A stretch of 64,000 bases of DNA from Acidobacteriota bacterium. GTDB lineage: Bacteria > Acidobacteriota > Thermoanaerobaculia > Multivoradales > Multivoraceae. The number at the start of each line of letters is the position of its first letter. Within the stretch, counting starts at the first letter, position 1. Positions 9,214-18,284 of this stretch are shown piece after piece. The stretch lies in contig JAPOWR010000001.1 of NCBI GenBank assembly GCA_026707545.1, positions 2,819,778 through 2,883,777 of the forward strand. The letters are read 5' to 3'. Below the pieces are notes generated by a model. That model made no database searches. It was not told the DNA's origin and saw only the letters and a list, made by a program, of their open reading frames with translations. Both the position numbers and the translations under genes were made by a program.

Positions 9214-12200
9214 CTACAACATGGTCTGCTGGCGAGGCGCTCGCGCCGAGGCGCCACTGCCCTGCAGGTGATTCTGGATCGACTCCAGGATCGATCGCTC
9301 TTCGGAGCCTTCAGCGGCGAGTTCGATGACCGCCTGGACGACCCGCGCGAACAACTCGTGCCGCCAGAGGCCGCGGTCGGCCAGGTAACGGTCCACCCGG
9401 CTTTGCTCGCCCGTCTTCCAGAGCTGCATCAGCCGGTGGACGCAATCGATGAAGGCCGGCGGCTCGCCGTCCGCCGAGGGCTCGCCCAGACCGCGGTGGC
9501 GACGTCGGTTCCACGGCTTTAGCCGGGCTTCCGAGCCGGATGTCTTCGAGGCCGGTGCCTCGTCGTCGCCATCTTCGTCCGAAGCTCCGGTTGCGACCGC
9601 GGAGGCGCCGCGTGCCAGCAGATCGAGACCGCCGACGAGGTCAGCGTCCGAGAGGTTGCACGAGACCGCGTACAGGATGCAGACCCCCGCTGGGGCGGCG
9701 TCCAAGCCGAAGTCGTTGCGGTGCAACAGGTAGTAGGTCGTCAGATCGTCGAGTTCCGCCGGCGCGCCCGGCTCGGCCTCGAGCAACCGGTTCACGACGA
9801 AGGTCACGACGATGCGCCGCACCTGCCGCAAGAACTCCGCCACGGACAGCGTCTCTCGCGGCGAGTCCGCCTTCTTGACCACGGGATGGCGGCTGAAGGC
9901 CTCAAGGGCAGGACCAGTGGCCGCCCACACGAAGTCCGGTCCGCGGATGCCCGCATCCCAGAACCGCCGCAAACTCTCCGTGATGTTGGACCGCACTTCG
10001 GCCAGCACCGCGGCGTCCCAGCCCGGCCGGGCGTCGGCGGGCCGCCGCCGACAGACTAGCCAGATCGAGGAAGAGAGTGCCGCCGAGGCCAGGGAGCGTT
10101 GTCGGTTCAGCCGCTCACTCTGAATGGGCCAGGAGCCGCAGGCGACAAAGCCGGCACGGATCAGGGCCGAGACCAGTGTCTCCCAGGCGTCCGGCTGCTT
10201 GTTGGCGAAGACGATGACGAGCCGGCCGTCGGGCCGTAGTGCGTCGTAAAAGCGGCCGAAGGCGCGCGCCATGCCGTCCTCGTAGTTCTGCTTCGACGCA
10301 TCCCGGTCACCACCGAAGCGGCTGGCGTCGTCGATCAGCTCTCCGTCGCCCTCGCCGTCTGAGGCCTCTCGGCTCCACTTGGGACCGAGCGGCGCCCCGA
10401 AGGCGGCATCCATCTCGGGCGACACGCCGTGGAGGACGCGCCGCAGCCAGACGTAGAAGAAGTCCATCAGATCCGAGTAGGGGATGGCGTCGTAGTACGG
10501 CGGGTCCGTGCAGATCAAATCGAAGCGCCGACACTCCCAAGGTCGCGTAGCCGATCTCTGGGACACTTCGGCCAACGGGGCTTTCCCCGTAGCTGGCTGA
10601 AGGTGGTCGCACACTCTCGCCACCCACTCGACAGCTTGTACGAAGCCACCGGTCGTGTCAGTCAGCGGGCACGATTCGGCGAAGTCCCAGACCATGGGCA
10701 GCGCAAAGCGCGCGAAGGTACTCCGGATCTTGTCGTGGTCGTTCGTCCACGTTGCCAACGAACTGCCGCGATCTGTCAGTCGACTGATGGATGGCGCAAG
10801 ACAAACGGCGAGCGCCTCGCCCCAGCCCTCCGGATAGTCGGCCGTATCCCTCGTGAGAGTACGTAGCGCTCTGACGAACGCGCCCAATGCGAGTGATTGC
10901 CGGTTGGTGAAGAGCTTCCGCCACGTATCGAAGCCATAGCGCGGAACTCGCATTCCGAGGGCTTTCTCGTCGGGCGTCGGTTCCTCCGGCAGACCAAACG
11001 GAATCTCCGCGAAGAGCGCTCGCAACTTCTCTTCATCGACCGAAGCAGCCGCTAACTCGACTTCGGTCGGCAACCGGTACTCCTTGCCTTGCTGCCCGTC
11101 CACGACCACAGCCGTCATCCGCTCACCGAGTCTCCCCGTCCGGCCCTCGTTGCGCAGGTCGGCCATCGTCGAGATCGCGCCGCAGCAAGGGCAGGCGGCG
11201 CCGCTTCGGCTCATCGTCCCGCCGCCCAGACGCCGGTCGTGCTCGCGCCGCCGCGCCCCGTTGCCACCGCCTTCCGGCACGTCATGCTGCAGGCCGAACT
11301 CGACGCCGGAGCCGTTTCCCCGCGGCGTCACCGACAGAAGCACTCGCTTGCCCGGCTTCTTGCACAGCCAGCGCGTCTTGAGCAGCGGCATTTCCGCCCG
11401 GCAGTTCGCGCAACGGATCGTCCGCGCCCACAGGTAGGCGACCGTCGGCTTCGCGACCCAGCGCGGATTCGCCTCGTTCTCCAGGTAGGCGGAGTCGAAC
11501 TCCCCGTTCAAGTCGGCGACCGAGACGTTGCCCTCGGCATCCGGTTCGAGCAGCCGCGCCGGGCGCGGCCGGAACCGCTTCTCGGGAAACTGGATGGCTG
11601 CGTTCCGCTTGCCCCGCCCCTTGCGCCGCACTGGCTCGAAGTCCGCGTAGGTCGGGTAGCGCTTCGCCAGGTCCTGTCGAGCCTCGGCCAGGATCCGGCG
11701 ACCCCATGCCCGGAGATGCCACGGAAACCCGGCTTCGAGCGTGGGACCTGCGGATACGCCCCGTGCCGAGGCGCGCTGTTCGGCGGAACCGTCGAACAAC
11801 GCCGAGCGAAGCTGCACGGGGTCGCCGTCGCCGTGACCCAACCGCCGCAGTACTTCACGCAGCGCGGCCTTCTTCTTTACACCCTGCGCCTTGAGGCACG
11901 CCTCAACGAAGTCGCGATCACGCAAGGCGAAGTACGGCAGTGGCAGCTCCTGCCCCGCCACCAAACGCGGGTAGTGCAACGTGCAACGGAGGACAAACCA
12001 GGCGACCGGGTTCAAGTCCGAAGCGGTGACCTCGCAGCCCAACCGCATCGCCTCCAGAGGGATCGCCCCGCCGCCCGCGAACGGGTCGAGCACCCGCGGC
12101 GCCCGGCCGCCGAAGGCCTCGCGGATTTCCTCCCGCAGCTTCTCAATCTCCGGGTCGCTCTCGCGGCCCCAATGGAGAACGCCCCCCGCGGTTCCCTCCC

Positions 12201-12501
12201 GGAGCTTCCCGGCCCGGGTCTGTCTCTGCCGCACCTCGCCCGCGATTCGCGCCATCAGCAGCCGCCGCCCTTCGGGGTCACCCGGATCAGGCAACAGCGT
12301 CGCCAGCAACACCGCTCGGCAAGCCGCCAGCGGCCGCCGCGCCGGCCAGATGTGCAGAGTCGAGATGTGCCCGTGCCGGACGTTCTTCTCGTGAACCGAG
12401 TCCAGAGACGCCTGCCGGAGAGGGAACGCGGCTTCGATCAGGCGAGCACTGGGAGCGGGCACATGGCCCTTTCCGCCCGTCGGAGCGTGGCCGTCAGTCA
12501 T
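9214..12501 (-). CDS. DUF1156 / COG1743 adenine-specific DNA methyltransferase
   Basis: A 1095-residue methyltransferase. The N-terminal DUF1156 region contains SVHEKNVRHGHISTLHIWPARRP. A SAM-binding motif DPFAGGGAIPLEA lies near residues 135-148 and the catalytic TDPPYYDAIPYSDL near 660; the order and DPPYY form match amino-methyltransferases that make N6-adenine or N4-cytosine. Between them are zinc-ribbon cysteines (CANCRAEM near 362 and CPCCGAI near 440), as expected for COG1743. It probably marks self DNA in a restriction-like system with DUF499 and the helicase. The two ATPase/TOPRIM-type genes directly downstream may be its restriction arm. No strong Shine-Dalgarno sequence precedes ATG 12501. 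Confidence 0.92.
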   Translation of the reverse strand: MTDGHAPTGGKGHVPAPSARLIEAAFPLRQASLDSVHEKNVRHGHISTLHIWPARRPLAACRAVLLATLLPDPGDPEGRRLLMARIAGEVRQRQTRAGKLREGTAGGVLHWGRESDPEIEKLREEIREAFGGRAPRVLDPFAGGGAIPLEAMRLGCEVTASDLNPVAWFVLRCTLHYPRLVAGQELPLPYFALRDRDFVEACLKAQGVKKKAALREVLRRLGHGDGDPVQLRSALFDGSAEQRASARGVSAGPTLEAGFPWHLRAWGRRILAEARQDLAKRYPTYADFEPVRRKGRGKRNAAIQFPEKRFRPRPARLLEPDAEGNVSVADLNGEFDSAYLENEANPRWVAKPTVAYLWARTIRCANCRAEMPLLKTRWLCKKPGKRVLLSVTPRGNGSGVEFGLQHDVPEGGGNGARRREHDRRLGGGTMSRSGAACPCCGAISTMADLRNEGRTGRLGERMTAVVVDGQQGKEYRLPTEVELAAASVDEEKLRALFAEIPFGLPEEPTPDEKALGMRVPRYGFDTWRKLFTNRQSLALGAFVRALRTLTRDTADYPEGWGEALAVCLAPSISRLTDRGSSLATWTNDHDKIRSTFARFALPMVWDFAESCPLTDTTGGFVQAVEWVARVCDHLQPATGKAPLAEVSQRSATRPWECRRFDLICTDPPYYDAIPYSDLMDFFYVWLRRVLHGVSPEMDAAFGAPLGPKWSREASDGEGDGELIDDASRFGGDRDASKQNYEDGMARAFGRFYDALRPDGRLVIVFANKQPDAWETLVSALIRAGFVACGSWPIQSERLNRQRSLASAALSSSIWLVCRRRPADARPGWDAAVLAEVRSNITESLRRFWDAGIRGPDFVWAATGPALEAFSRHPVVKKADSPRETLSVAEFLRQVRRIVVTFVVNRLLEAEPGAPAELDDLTTYYLLHRNDFGLDAAPAGVCILYAVSCNLSDADLVGGLDLLARGASAVATGASDEDGDDEAPASKTSGSEARLKPWNRRRHRGLGEPSADGEPPAFIDCVHRLMQLWKTGEQSRVDRYLADRGLWRHELFARVVQAVIELAAEGSEERSILESIQNHLQGSGASARAPRQQTML

Positions 12502-12757
12502 TTCGGCATCGCTTCGCCGACCACGGTACGGTGTCGCTGGTCTCCGCGGAGGCCGCTACGTTCACCTGCATGACGGCCCATCGTAGCCTTTGCCCCTCGC
12601 GACCCGAGTGACTCGCCCGCTACGCCAAGGCGCGTTCTGCCGCTAGGCCGGGCGGCTCCCGCCAAGCGGCTCGTTCGACAGGTCAGGACCGGCTCCGCTG
12701 AACAAGACTTGACTTTGTCAGGAAGCCAAGGAAGGATCTCTGACATCGGAGCCACGA
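12502..12757. other. Divergent intergenic region between methyltransferase and QueC-like block
   Basis: The 256 bases separate two divergent transcription units and should carry both promoters. No open frame with family character, clear operator or repeat was found by eye. Confidence 0.5.
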
Positions 12758-13342
12758 GTGAGTGACGGGCCACACAGAAGTCTACCCATGGAACGCCTCT
12801 GGAAGGCGGCCGCGAAGCGCGCTGAGATTCAGGCGTACAGGATCGATGAGATTGCAGAGTGCGCTCAGAGGGCACTCCTAACGACGCTCAGGAAGGAGCT
12901 GCCCAGGTCGTTTCTTCGAGAGGTCGAGCGCTGTCTGAGCGGCCGGCAGGTCTTCATTCCCGGCACAAGCGACGCTCCCGCTCTCCTCGAGGAGCTGCAG
13001 AGCAGAGTTCAGGAGGGGCGGCTGAGGGAGCCACTGATCGAGTATGCGATTCTCGCGGTGGAAGCCGGTTTGCACGGCGAACGCGCTCTAAGGAAGGCCT
13101 TGCAACGGCTTGCAGTGGACGAATTGGGGCGTCGCCGCCGCCAGATCGACGAGCACTATCTACGTCGCTCTTGGCGCGGCACTCGGTCGGCACTGAAGCG
13201 CGTAGCAGCAGGGTTCGACGGCATCGATCTAGCACTTGTCACGAAAACGCTCGCCGGCCCGAAAGACGCCACCAGGACGGGAAGACCAGTACCAAAGGAT
13301 GCTCTCGACGACGGAGTCCCACTGCTAGGGGTGGGGCCTTGA
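12758..13342 (+). CDS. Unrecognised helical protein preceding the QueC-like gene
   Basis: A 194-residue protein of unknown function, rich in charged helices (for example RAEIQAYRIDEIAECAQRALL and RRRQIDEHYLRRSWRGTRSALKRV). It starts at GTG 12758, or at ATG 12788 (MERLWKAA). Its TGA overlaps the TTG proposed as start of the QueC-like gene in a TTGA, so the two are probably translationally coupled and act together. Known defence systems with QueC-like enzymes (Qat, type IV CBASS) have dedicated partner proteins, but this one shows no motif linking it to QatA, QatB or a CD-NTase. Confidence 0.6.
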   Translation: MSDGPHRSLPMERLWKAAAKRAEIQAYRIDEIAECAQRALLTTLRKELPRSFLREVERCLSGRQVFIPGTSDAPALLEELQSRVQEGRLREPLIEYAILAVEAGLHGERALRKALQRLAVDELGRRRRQIDEHYLRRSWRGTRSALKRVAAGFDGIDLALVTKTLAGPKDATRTGRPVPKDALDDGVPLLGVGP

Positions 13343-14706
13343 CCGGCACCGAGTTGCGAGTCGATGTCCTGGAGGCCGGAAGCCATGCGAGCGCGGGCCG
13401 GGTGCCTTGCAGAATCGGTCGGAATCTCCGGTTCGAGACGGCAGGGTTGCGGAGCTACTGCCTCGGGGATTGGAATCCGAGGATCTTCGACGCTTTCGTG
13501 GTGGCAGCGGCAGTACAGTTCTGCGACGGTCTCAGATCTAGGCCGCCCGTGAGCTGGTCGCGCCGTCTTGATCTGCGAGTTCCCGTGCACGATCCGCCAC
13601 TCTGGGCGTCGACGGGGGTGTCATCGCCTCTGATCAGGGCTCTGAGCCTCCAGACCGGAGACCGGTGGCGTTTCCACTTCACATCACGGCGAACCAAGGA
13701 AACTGCTAGGCAAGGCGTCCTGGATCTCCCGCACGCCGACGAAGGCGTGCTCCCGTTCAGCAACGGCTTGGACTCCCACATGGTCGCGGAACTCCTCGCT
13801 AGCCCCTCCGGCAGCAAGCCACTCAGGGTGCGTCTGGGCGCAAGCGCCCCGGCAGGAAACGGCGCCGACACACCGTTCAGGTCAGTGCCCTACAGGGTGC
13901 GGCACGCTCCCCGCCGCGCAGCCGAGAGCAGCGCTCGCTCGCGAGGGTTCAGGTTCGCCCTCCTTGGTGGCGTAGCCGCCTACCTAGCGGGAACGCACAC
14001 CGTGGTAGTGCCCGAGAGCGGGCAGGGTGCGCTGGGGCCTTCGCTTGTCCCGGTCGGACAGCTACCGCCAGACCACCGAAGCCATCCGGCCTTTCTTCTC
14101 TTGATGCGGGAGTTCCTGGGCGCACTACTCGACTACGACTTCTGCTACGACGTGCCGCGACTCTGGAACACGAAAGGAGAGACGCTCCAGGAACTCCTGA
14201 CAACGCAGCCGAACGACGCTAGCTGGCGGGCCACGCGATCGTGCTGGCAGGGCTCAAGGCACGTCTCGGTGAACGAGAAAAGGCGCCAATGCGGTGTTTG
14301 CGCCGCCTGCATGCTCCGCCGCATGAGCGTGCATGCTGCTGGAGCGACTGAAGAGGAGGACGGCTATGTCTGGGAAAACCTCGGCGCTGACTGCTACGAA
14401 GCCGGCGCGGCGCCCGCGTTCAAGAACCGCTCGCCGAACGGAGCTCTCCATGAGCACGCCATAGCCGGAACCCTTCACCTCGAACATCTCGCACTACTTG
14501 GACTGCGACATAGAGAATCCCCGAAACTGAGTACCCACGTTCGACGGCTGAGCCGGTCGCTCGGCCTCTCACGGCAAGAGACCAGTGAGAAACTCCACAG
14601 GATGCTGACCAAACATGCACAAGAATGGGAGAACTTCCTCGACCATCTCGGCACCGACTCGTTCATCACGAAGTGGGTTGCCGAAATCCGGGACGCTTAC
14701 GCATAG
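13339..14706 (+). CDS. QueC-like (QatC-type) PP-loop ATPase in a defence island
   Basis: A 455-residue protein with a QueC-type PP-loop motif LPFSNGLDSHMVAELL; SNGLDS corresponds to the canonical SGG(L/M)DS that binds ATP pyrophosphate. Near the C-terminus SCW, then QCGVCAACMLRR gives C-x(n)-C-x2-C-x2-C, the zinc site of QueC. It is about twice the length of housekeeping QueC (about 220-230 aa), and no queuosine genes are nearby, so a defence role as in Qat or type IV CBASS is more likely. The TTG at 13339 is chosen because it overlaps the upstream stop (TTGA) and is where QueC-like sequence begins; the upstream in-frame extension is the antisense-like shadow of the previous gene. The first Gly of the PP-loop motif is Asn here. 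Confidence 0.75.
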   Translation: MTGTELRVDVLEAGSHASAGRVPCRIGRNLRFETAGLRSYCLGDWNPRIFDAFVVAAAVQFCDGLRSRPPVSWSRRLDLRVPVHDPPLWASTGVSSPLIRALSLQTGDRWRFHFTSRRTKETARQGVLDLPHADEGVLPFSNGLDSHMVAELLASPSGSKPLRVRLGASAPAGNGADTPFRSVPYRVRHAPRRAAESSARSRGFRFALLGGVAAYLAGTHTVVVPESGQGALGPSLVPVGQLPPDHRSHPAFLLLMREFLGALLDYDFCYDVPRLWNTKGETLQELLTTQPNDASWRATRSCWQGSRHVSVNEKRRQCGVCAACMLRRMSVHAAGATEEEDGYVWENLGADCYEAGAAPAFKNRSPNGALHEHAIAGTLHLEHLALLGLRHRESPKLSTHVRRLSRSLGLSRQETSEKLHRMLTKHAQEWENFLDHLGTDSFITKWVAEIRDAYA

Positions 14707-15868
14707 CAAAGCCGAGTGCGCGGAGATCGGCCGACGCCTCCGCTGCGCCCGTGAAGCCAAGGGCATCACGCAAGCTGCCGCAGCCTCCGCCATCGGCGTC
14801 GCTCGCACCACCCTAGTGGCAATCGAGCAGGGCCGGAGAACCTGGCGGCCTTCCGAGATACAACGGCTGGCTGCAACCTACGGCACGACAGCGAACGAAC
14901 TGCTGCGCGCCGAGGCGGTCCACGTCAATCTCGTGCCTCGATTTCGGAAGCTGCACGGTTCGGGCTCTGACCAGGCCGAGTCCGCCGCCCGTTTGCTGGC
15001 CGACTTGGTGCGAGCAGAGACCGAGCTCGAGAACCTCCTCGGCATTCGGAGAACCCTGAACTACCCTCCTGAGAGGGCCATCCTGCCAGGCGATGTCGAG
15101 CGCCAGGCCGAGACCGACGCTTCGGAGTTCCGGCAGTGGCTCGGTCTGCGACAGGCTCCCGTTCGTGACGTGCTCAGCCTCCTGGAACTCGACCTCGGAG
15201 TACGCGTCTACGTCCGCCCCATCGATTCCCGGATCTCCGGCCTCTTCGCCTACGACGAAACCGTCGGTGCCTGTGTCCTGTTGAACGCGAAGCACCCGCC
15301 CGCAAGGCGAGCCCAGACTGCCATTCACGAGTTGGCCCACCTTCTTTCGGCCCGGCATGCTCCCGCGATCCACTACCGCCATGGCCGAGGAACGTCTCGC
15401 GAGGAGCGTTACGCCAACGCCTTCGCTCGCGCCTTCCTGACGCCGAGGCGGGCCGTCACCGAACGCCTGCAGGCGCTCACGGCCGGCTCAGGAACCGTGA
15501 CGCGACGAGCGATCATCCTCTTGAGCCATGCGTTCGGGGTATCGCTCGAAGCGATGGTTCGCCGCCTGGAGGATCTGCGACTCGTCCATCGGGGCTCCTG
15601 GGACTGGTTCCAAGCCAACGGCCGCATCACCCGGGAACACGTCCGCGAGGTGCTAGGGGACCTCGACCAGCCTGAGGCCCAGGCGCTCGAAACGCACGGA
15701 TCGACGACTCTTCGCCTGACCGCCCTTGCGAGCGATGTCTACCGCAAGGAGTTGCTCAGCGAAGGCCAGTTGGCCAGCCTCTTGCGTCTAGGGCGCCGGG
15801 AACTCCGTCAACTGCTTGCCCACGAGGCCTTCGGAGTCGATGCCGGCACCTCCAAGCCATCTGTATAG
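14678..15868 (+). CDS. XRE-family HTH fused to ImmA/IrrE (M78) metallopeptidase
   Basis: An N-terminal lambda-repressor-like helix-turn-helix (GRRLRCAREAKGITQAAAAS, then ARTTLVAIEQGRRTW) is followed by a metallopeptidase domain with AIHELAHLLSARH, the HExxH zinc motif, and the downstream EERYANAFARAFLTPRRAV typical of COG2856. Such proteins act as cleavable or cleaving regulators, or as antitoxins. The start is uncertain: TTG 14678 overlaps the QueC-like gene by 29 bases; ATG 14615 would overlap by 92. Its own stop overlaps the PIN gene. The XRE-COG2856/PIN pairing is a known toxin-antitoxin arrangement, which is the most likely job here. Confidence 0.82.
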   Translation: MPKSGTLTHSKAECAEIGRRLRCAREAKGITQAAAASAIGVARTTLVAIEQGRRTWRPSEIQRLAATYGTTANELLRAEAVHVNLVPRFRKLHGSGSDQAESAARLLADLVRAETELENLLGIRRTLNYPPERAILPGDVERQAETDASEFRQWLGLRQAPVRDVLSLLELDLGVRVYVRPIDSRISGLFAYDETVGACVLLNAKHPPARRAQTAIHELAHLLSARHAPAIHYRHGRGTSREERYANAFARAFLTPRRAVTERLQALTAGSGTVTRRAIILLSHAFGVSLEAMVRRLEDLRLVHRGSWDWFQANGRITREHVREVLGDLDQPEAQALETHGSTTLRLTALASDVYRKELLSEGQLASLLRLGRRELRQLLAHEAFGVDAGTSKPSV

Positions 15869-16472
15869 GTTCACCGGCCCGCTCGTTGCCGACTCCAGCG
15901 TTGTCATCAACCTGAACGCGACGCGGCGTGCGGAGGCGATTCTCGAGACCATACCGAACCGAATCCTCGTCACTGAGGAGGTCCTTAGCGAACTTCGATC
16001 CGGCCAAGGCAAGGAACACCGAGACTCGGACCTGTTGGACGAACTCGTAGCGAGTCGCTTCATCGACGCGGTCCGGCTTGGAGAGTCCGGCCTAGACGAC
16101 TTCCTTGACCTTGTCTCAGGCCCGTCCAACGAGACGTTGGGGGACGGCGAAGCCGCAACGATCGCCATGTCGCTGGAAGCGGGCGGCCTCGCCCTGATCG
16201 ACGACCGCAAAGCTCTACGGATCTGCACCGAGCGGTTTGCGGGGCTTCTAACGAGTGGCACCGTGGATCTGCTGCGCCATCCGGAAGTCGTTGAGGCACT
16301 GTCGGATAAGGAACTCGCCGACGCGGTCTTCGCCGCCGTCCGCGACGCTCGAATGCACGTTCCACCACACCACGGAGAATGGGTGATCCGCTTACTAGGC
16401 AGGGAGAGAGCCCAGAACTGCCCCTCCCTTGCCCGGATCCTCCGTTCCATGGCTGCACCCGAAGCGAGCTAG
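15840..16472 (+). CDS. PIN-domain (DUF3368-like) nuclease, probable toxin
   Basis: A 210-residue protein with the acidic residues of a PIN RNase in order: VADSSVVINL, VTEEVLSEL, LGDGEAATIAMSLEA and LALIDDRKAL. It starts at ATG 15840, overlapping the end of the XRE-ImmA gene by 29 bases, so expression is coupled. PIN proteins paired with XRE-COG2856 proteins are type II toxins that cut RNA. An alternative ATG at 15816 is possible. A small hairpin follows the stop. Confidence 0.82.
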   Translation: MPAPPSHLYRFTGPLVADSSVVINLNATRRAEAILETIPNRILVTEEVLSELRSGQGKEHRDSDLLDELVASRFIDAVRLGESGLDDFLDLVSGPSNETLGDGEAATIAMSLEAGGLALIDDRKALRICTERFAGLLTSGTVDLLRHPEVVEALSDKELADAVFAAVRDARMHVPPHHGEWVIRLLGRERAQNCPSLARILRSMAAPEAS

Positions 16473-16781
16473 TTCAAGCCTGGCCGAACCCTGGCCAGCC
16501 AAAGCCGTCCACCTCATGTCCCAGCACTATTCCCGCCAGCCCGAAGCCGCATGCGTCACTGGCCGAAGGTACGGGTATCCCCGACTGCACACATCGCTAA
16601 GTGCCAGATCTCACTAGGGATCCACTCTGCGTCCGAAGGGTGGAACGCCCTCAACGCCGAGCAGGCGTTCTCCCCCTGCTCCTTCGGCCGTCCGAGGATC
16701 GGTGGCCCAGTGACGTTCTCTGGCGCGCCGTCCATCGGAACTGCGTCTTGCGAGGAGGCGACCTGCCGCAGCTCTTGGTCG
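16473..16781. other. Convergent intergenic region without a gene
   Basis: These 309 bases lie between two convergent genes. A hairpin with TGGCC/GGCCA arms and a 7-base loop at 16481-16497 could be a weak terminator, but it lacks a T-tract. No coding frame with family character is visible. Confidence 0.5.
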
Positions 16782-17438
16782 CTATTCCCTATAGTCCCTC
16801 CAGCGAACCGTCTCGATCGGTTCGAGTGTGCCCACCAGCCCGTGAAGATACTCCGAAAGCCACATCAGCAGCGAGACGTTGATCCGCTCCAGATCTATGC
16901 TCTCCTCGTATGGGTAGCGAGAGTACTCCAGTGCGATACTCAGTTCTTCCAAGTCGGAGTGAAGCTCGGCGCCCGTCAGTTCCTTGTAGTGATCCTCCAA
17001 ACCTGTGCGCACGTCGTCCTCAATGTTCTCCAGGATTTCATGCAACCTATGGCCACCGTCGGCGGCAGCGTGCACTCTGTACGGTCGTAGTGGCTTCTTG
17101 TCCAGTTCTAGTGCTTCGATCGCCGCCTTCTCTATGCCCGCTCGTAGAAGTGCTTCCTTGCTAATGGGCGGCAGACTCTCCTGTGCAACGTGCACCGTCT
17201 CAGCCGAAAGGGACTTCAGGTACAGCTCTACGGCCATCGCTGCTACGTTGATTCTCGGCAGGAGAAGTTTCTCTACTCCCAATGACGACTGGAAGTCCAA
17301 GATGCGTCGCGCCATCTCGTATTGGTCCGCAGCGTCTCTCACCTGAGGATTGGGCACCTCACGGCGACTTGCCCATTCCTGGGGCGGCAACTTCTTCTTA
17401 GGCACTGATGGTCTTCTCGGGCGTTGATGGTTGATCAA
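16782..17438 (-). CDS. HEPN-like helical protein, hypothetical
   Basis: A 218-residue protein. The segment RINVAAMAVELYLKSLSAE resembles the first helix of HEPN-fold proteins, where an (A)xELYLKAL pattern is common, and most of the rest is helical with many charged residues. No clear R-x(4-6)-H catalytic motif was found, so it may be a non-catalytic HEPN or an unrelated fold. It is last in the minus-strand series that starts with the helicase, separated from the previous gene by 117 bases. Confidence 0.55.
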   Translation of the reverse strand: MINHQRPRRPSVPKKKLPPQEWASRREVPNPQVRDAADQYEMARRILDFQSSLGVEKLLLPRINVAAMAVELYLKSLSAETVHVAQESLPPISKEALLRAGIEKAAIEALELDKKPLRPYRVHAAADGGHRLHEILENIEDDVRTGLEDHYKELTGAELHSDLEELSIALEYSRYPYEESIDLERINVSLLMWLSEYLHGLVGTLEPIETVRWRDYRE

Positions 17439-17555
17439 CGCACCTGCCGTCTACGCAACCAGTTCGCCATCTGCCTGTGAACGTCGCTTCGGGCTCATCT
17501 CGTCGTACGCCGCACGGCGGCCCTGCACCTAGCAGACTCGAAGCCCCACTTGGCT

Positions 17556-18275
17556 TCAGAACTCGTCCTCCTCTGCAAGCCCGATACGCCGCAGGAGTAG
17601 TCTCCCGAGAGGGCTCAGCTTGGTCCCCTGGGACTTGATCATGCCTGTCTTCTCGTCGAACTCTGGTAAGTCGCCTTTCCTCGGTTTTCTGAAGGTCTGG
17701 TGGAGCAGGCCCACGTCCACAAGCTGCCGCCTTGTCAACCTGTACATCGCTGCTCGGTCGAGGTCCTCTCGGGGCGACTGCATGTGTGCACGGACCGGCT
17801 CGAGCACTTCCTGGTGCCGTTCGTAGAACTCGTCCGATCCGATGTGCCGATGGAGCTTCGACTGCAGAATGACGATCTGGTCGTCGTCGATCTGGTCCAA
17901 CAGCTTTAGCAGACGCGTGGCTTCAATGGCCTCCCGCTCGTCGGATGTCAGACCACGGGCAACCAGGGTGGCGATGTACTCCAGACGTTCCGACGACAAC
18001 GCACGGACTGCCTGAACGGCGCCATCCTCGAACAGGTCCACCTTTCGAGGTTCCCGAAGCGCCGACGCCAGAGTCCGAGCCTCGACTTCAGCAACACGCC
18101 TCTCCAGCTTCCTTAGATACTCACCAATCCGCTCCCACCTCTGCTCAGGGATGATCTGGCTGATGAGGTTGGCCAGGATCGGCCCGATCGCAGGCACGAT
18201 GCCCGTCAGGCCCTGCAAGGCCGAGAGAGCGCGGTCGCGCCGTGTCGGGTCGACCGGAGGTCCGCTGTCACTCAT
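17556..18275 (-). CDS. Hypothetical protein in the helicase operon
   Basis: A 239-residue protein, function not recognised. After a polar start it has a hydrophobic stretch ALQGLTGIVPAIGPILANLISQII that could be a membrane-associated helix, then coiled-coil-like helices (ERIGEYLRKLERRVAEVEART) and a charged C-terminal part. The start lies 9 bases after the retropepsin-like gene's stop, so it is in the same operon as the helicase. A helical protein with a membrane-active segment would suit an effector, but that is speculation. Confidence 0.6.
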   Translation of the reverse strand: MSDSGPPVDPTRRDRALSALQGLTGIVPAIGPILANLISQIIPEQRWERIGEYLRKLERRVAEVEARTLASALREPRKVDLFEDGAVQAVRALSSERLEYIATLVARGLTSDEREAIEATRLLKLLDQIDDDQIVILQSKLHRHIGSDEFYERHQEVLEPVRAHMQSPREDLDRAAMYRLTRRQLVDVGLLHQTFRKPRKGDLPEFDEKTGMIKSQGTKLSPLGRLLLRRIGLAEEDEF

Positions 18276-18284
18276 CGCTGAACC

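Noticed and set aside
12859..13338. Extended N-terminus for the QueC-like protein
   Set aside because: Arg/Ser-rich sequence in another frame of the upstream gene, with no conserved features; TTG 13339 explains the coupling.
16481..16497. Rho-independent terminator after the PIN gene
   Set aside because: Short stem and no T-tract; kept only as a remark in the intergenic entry.
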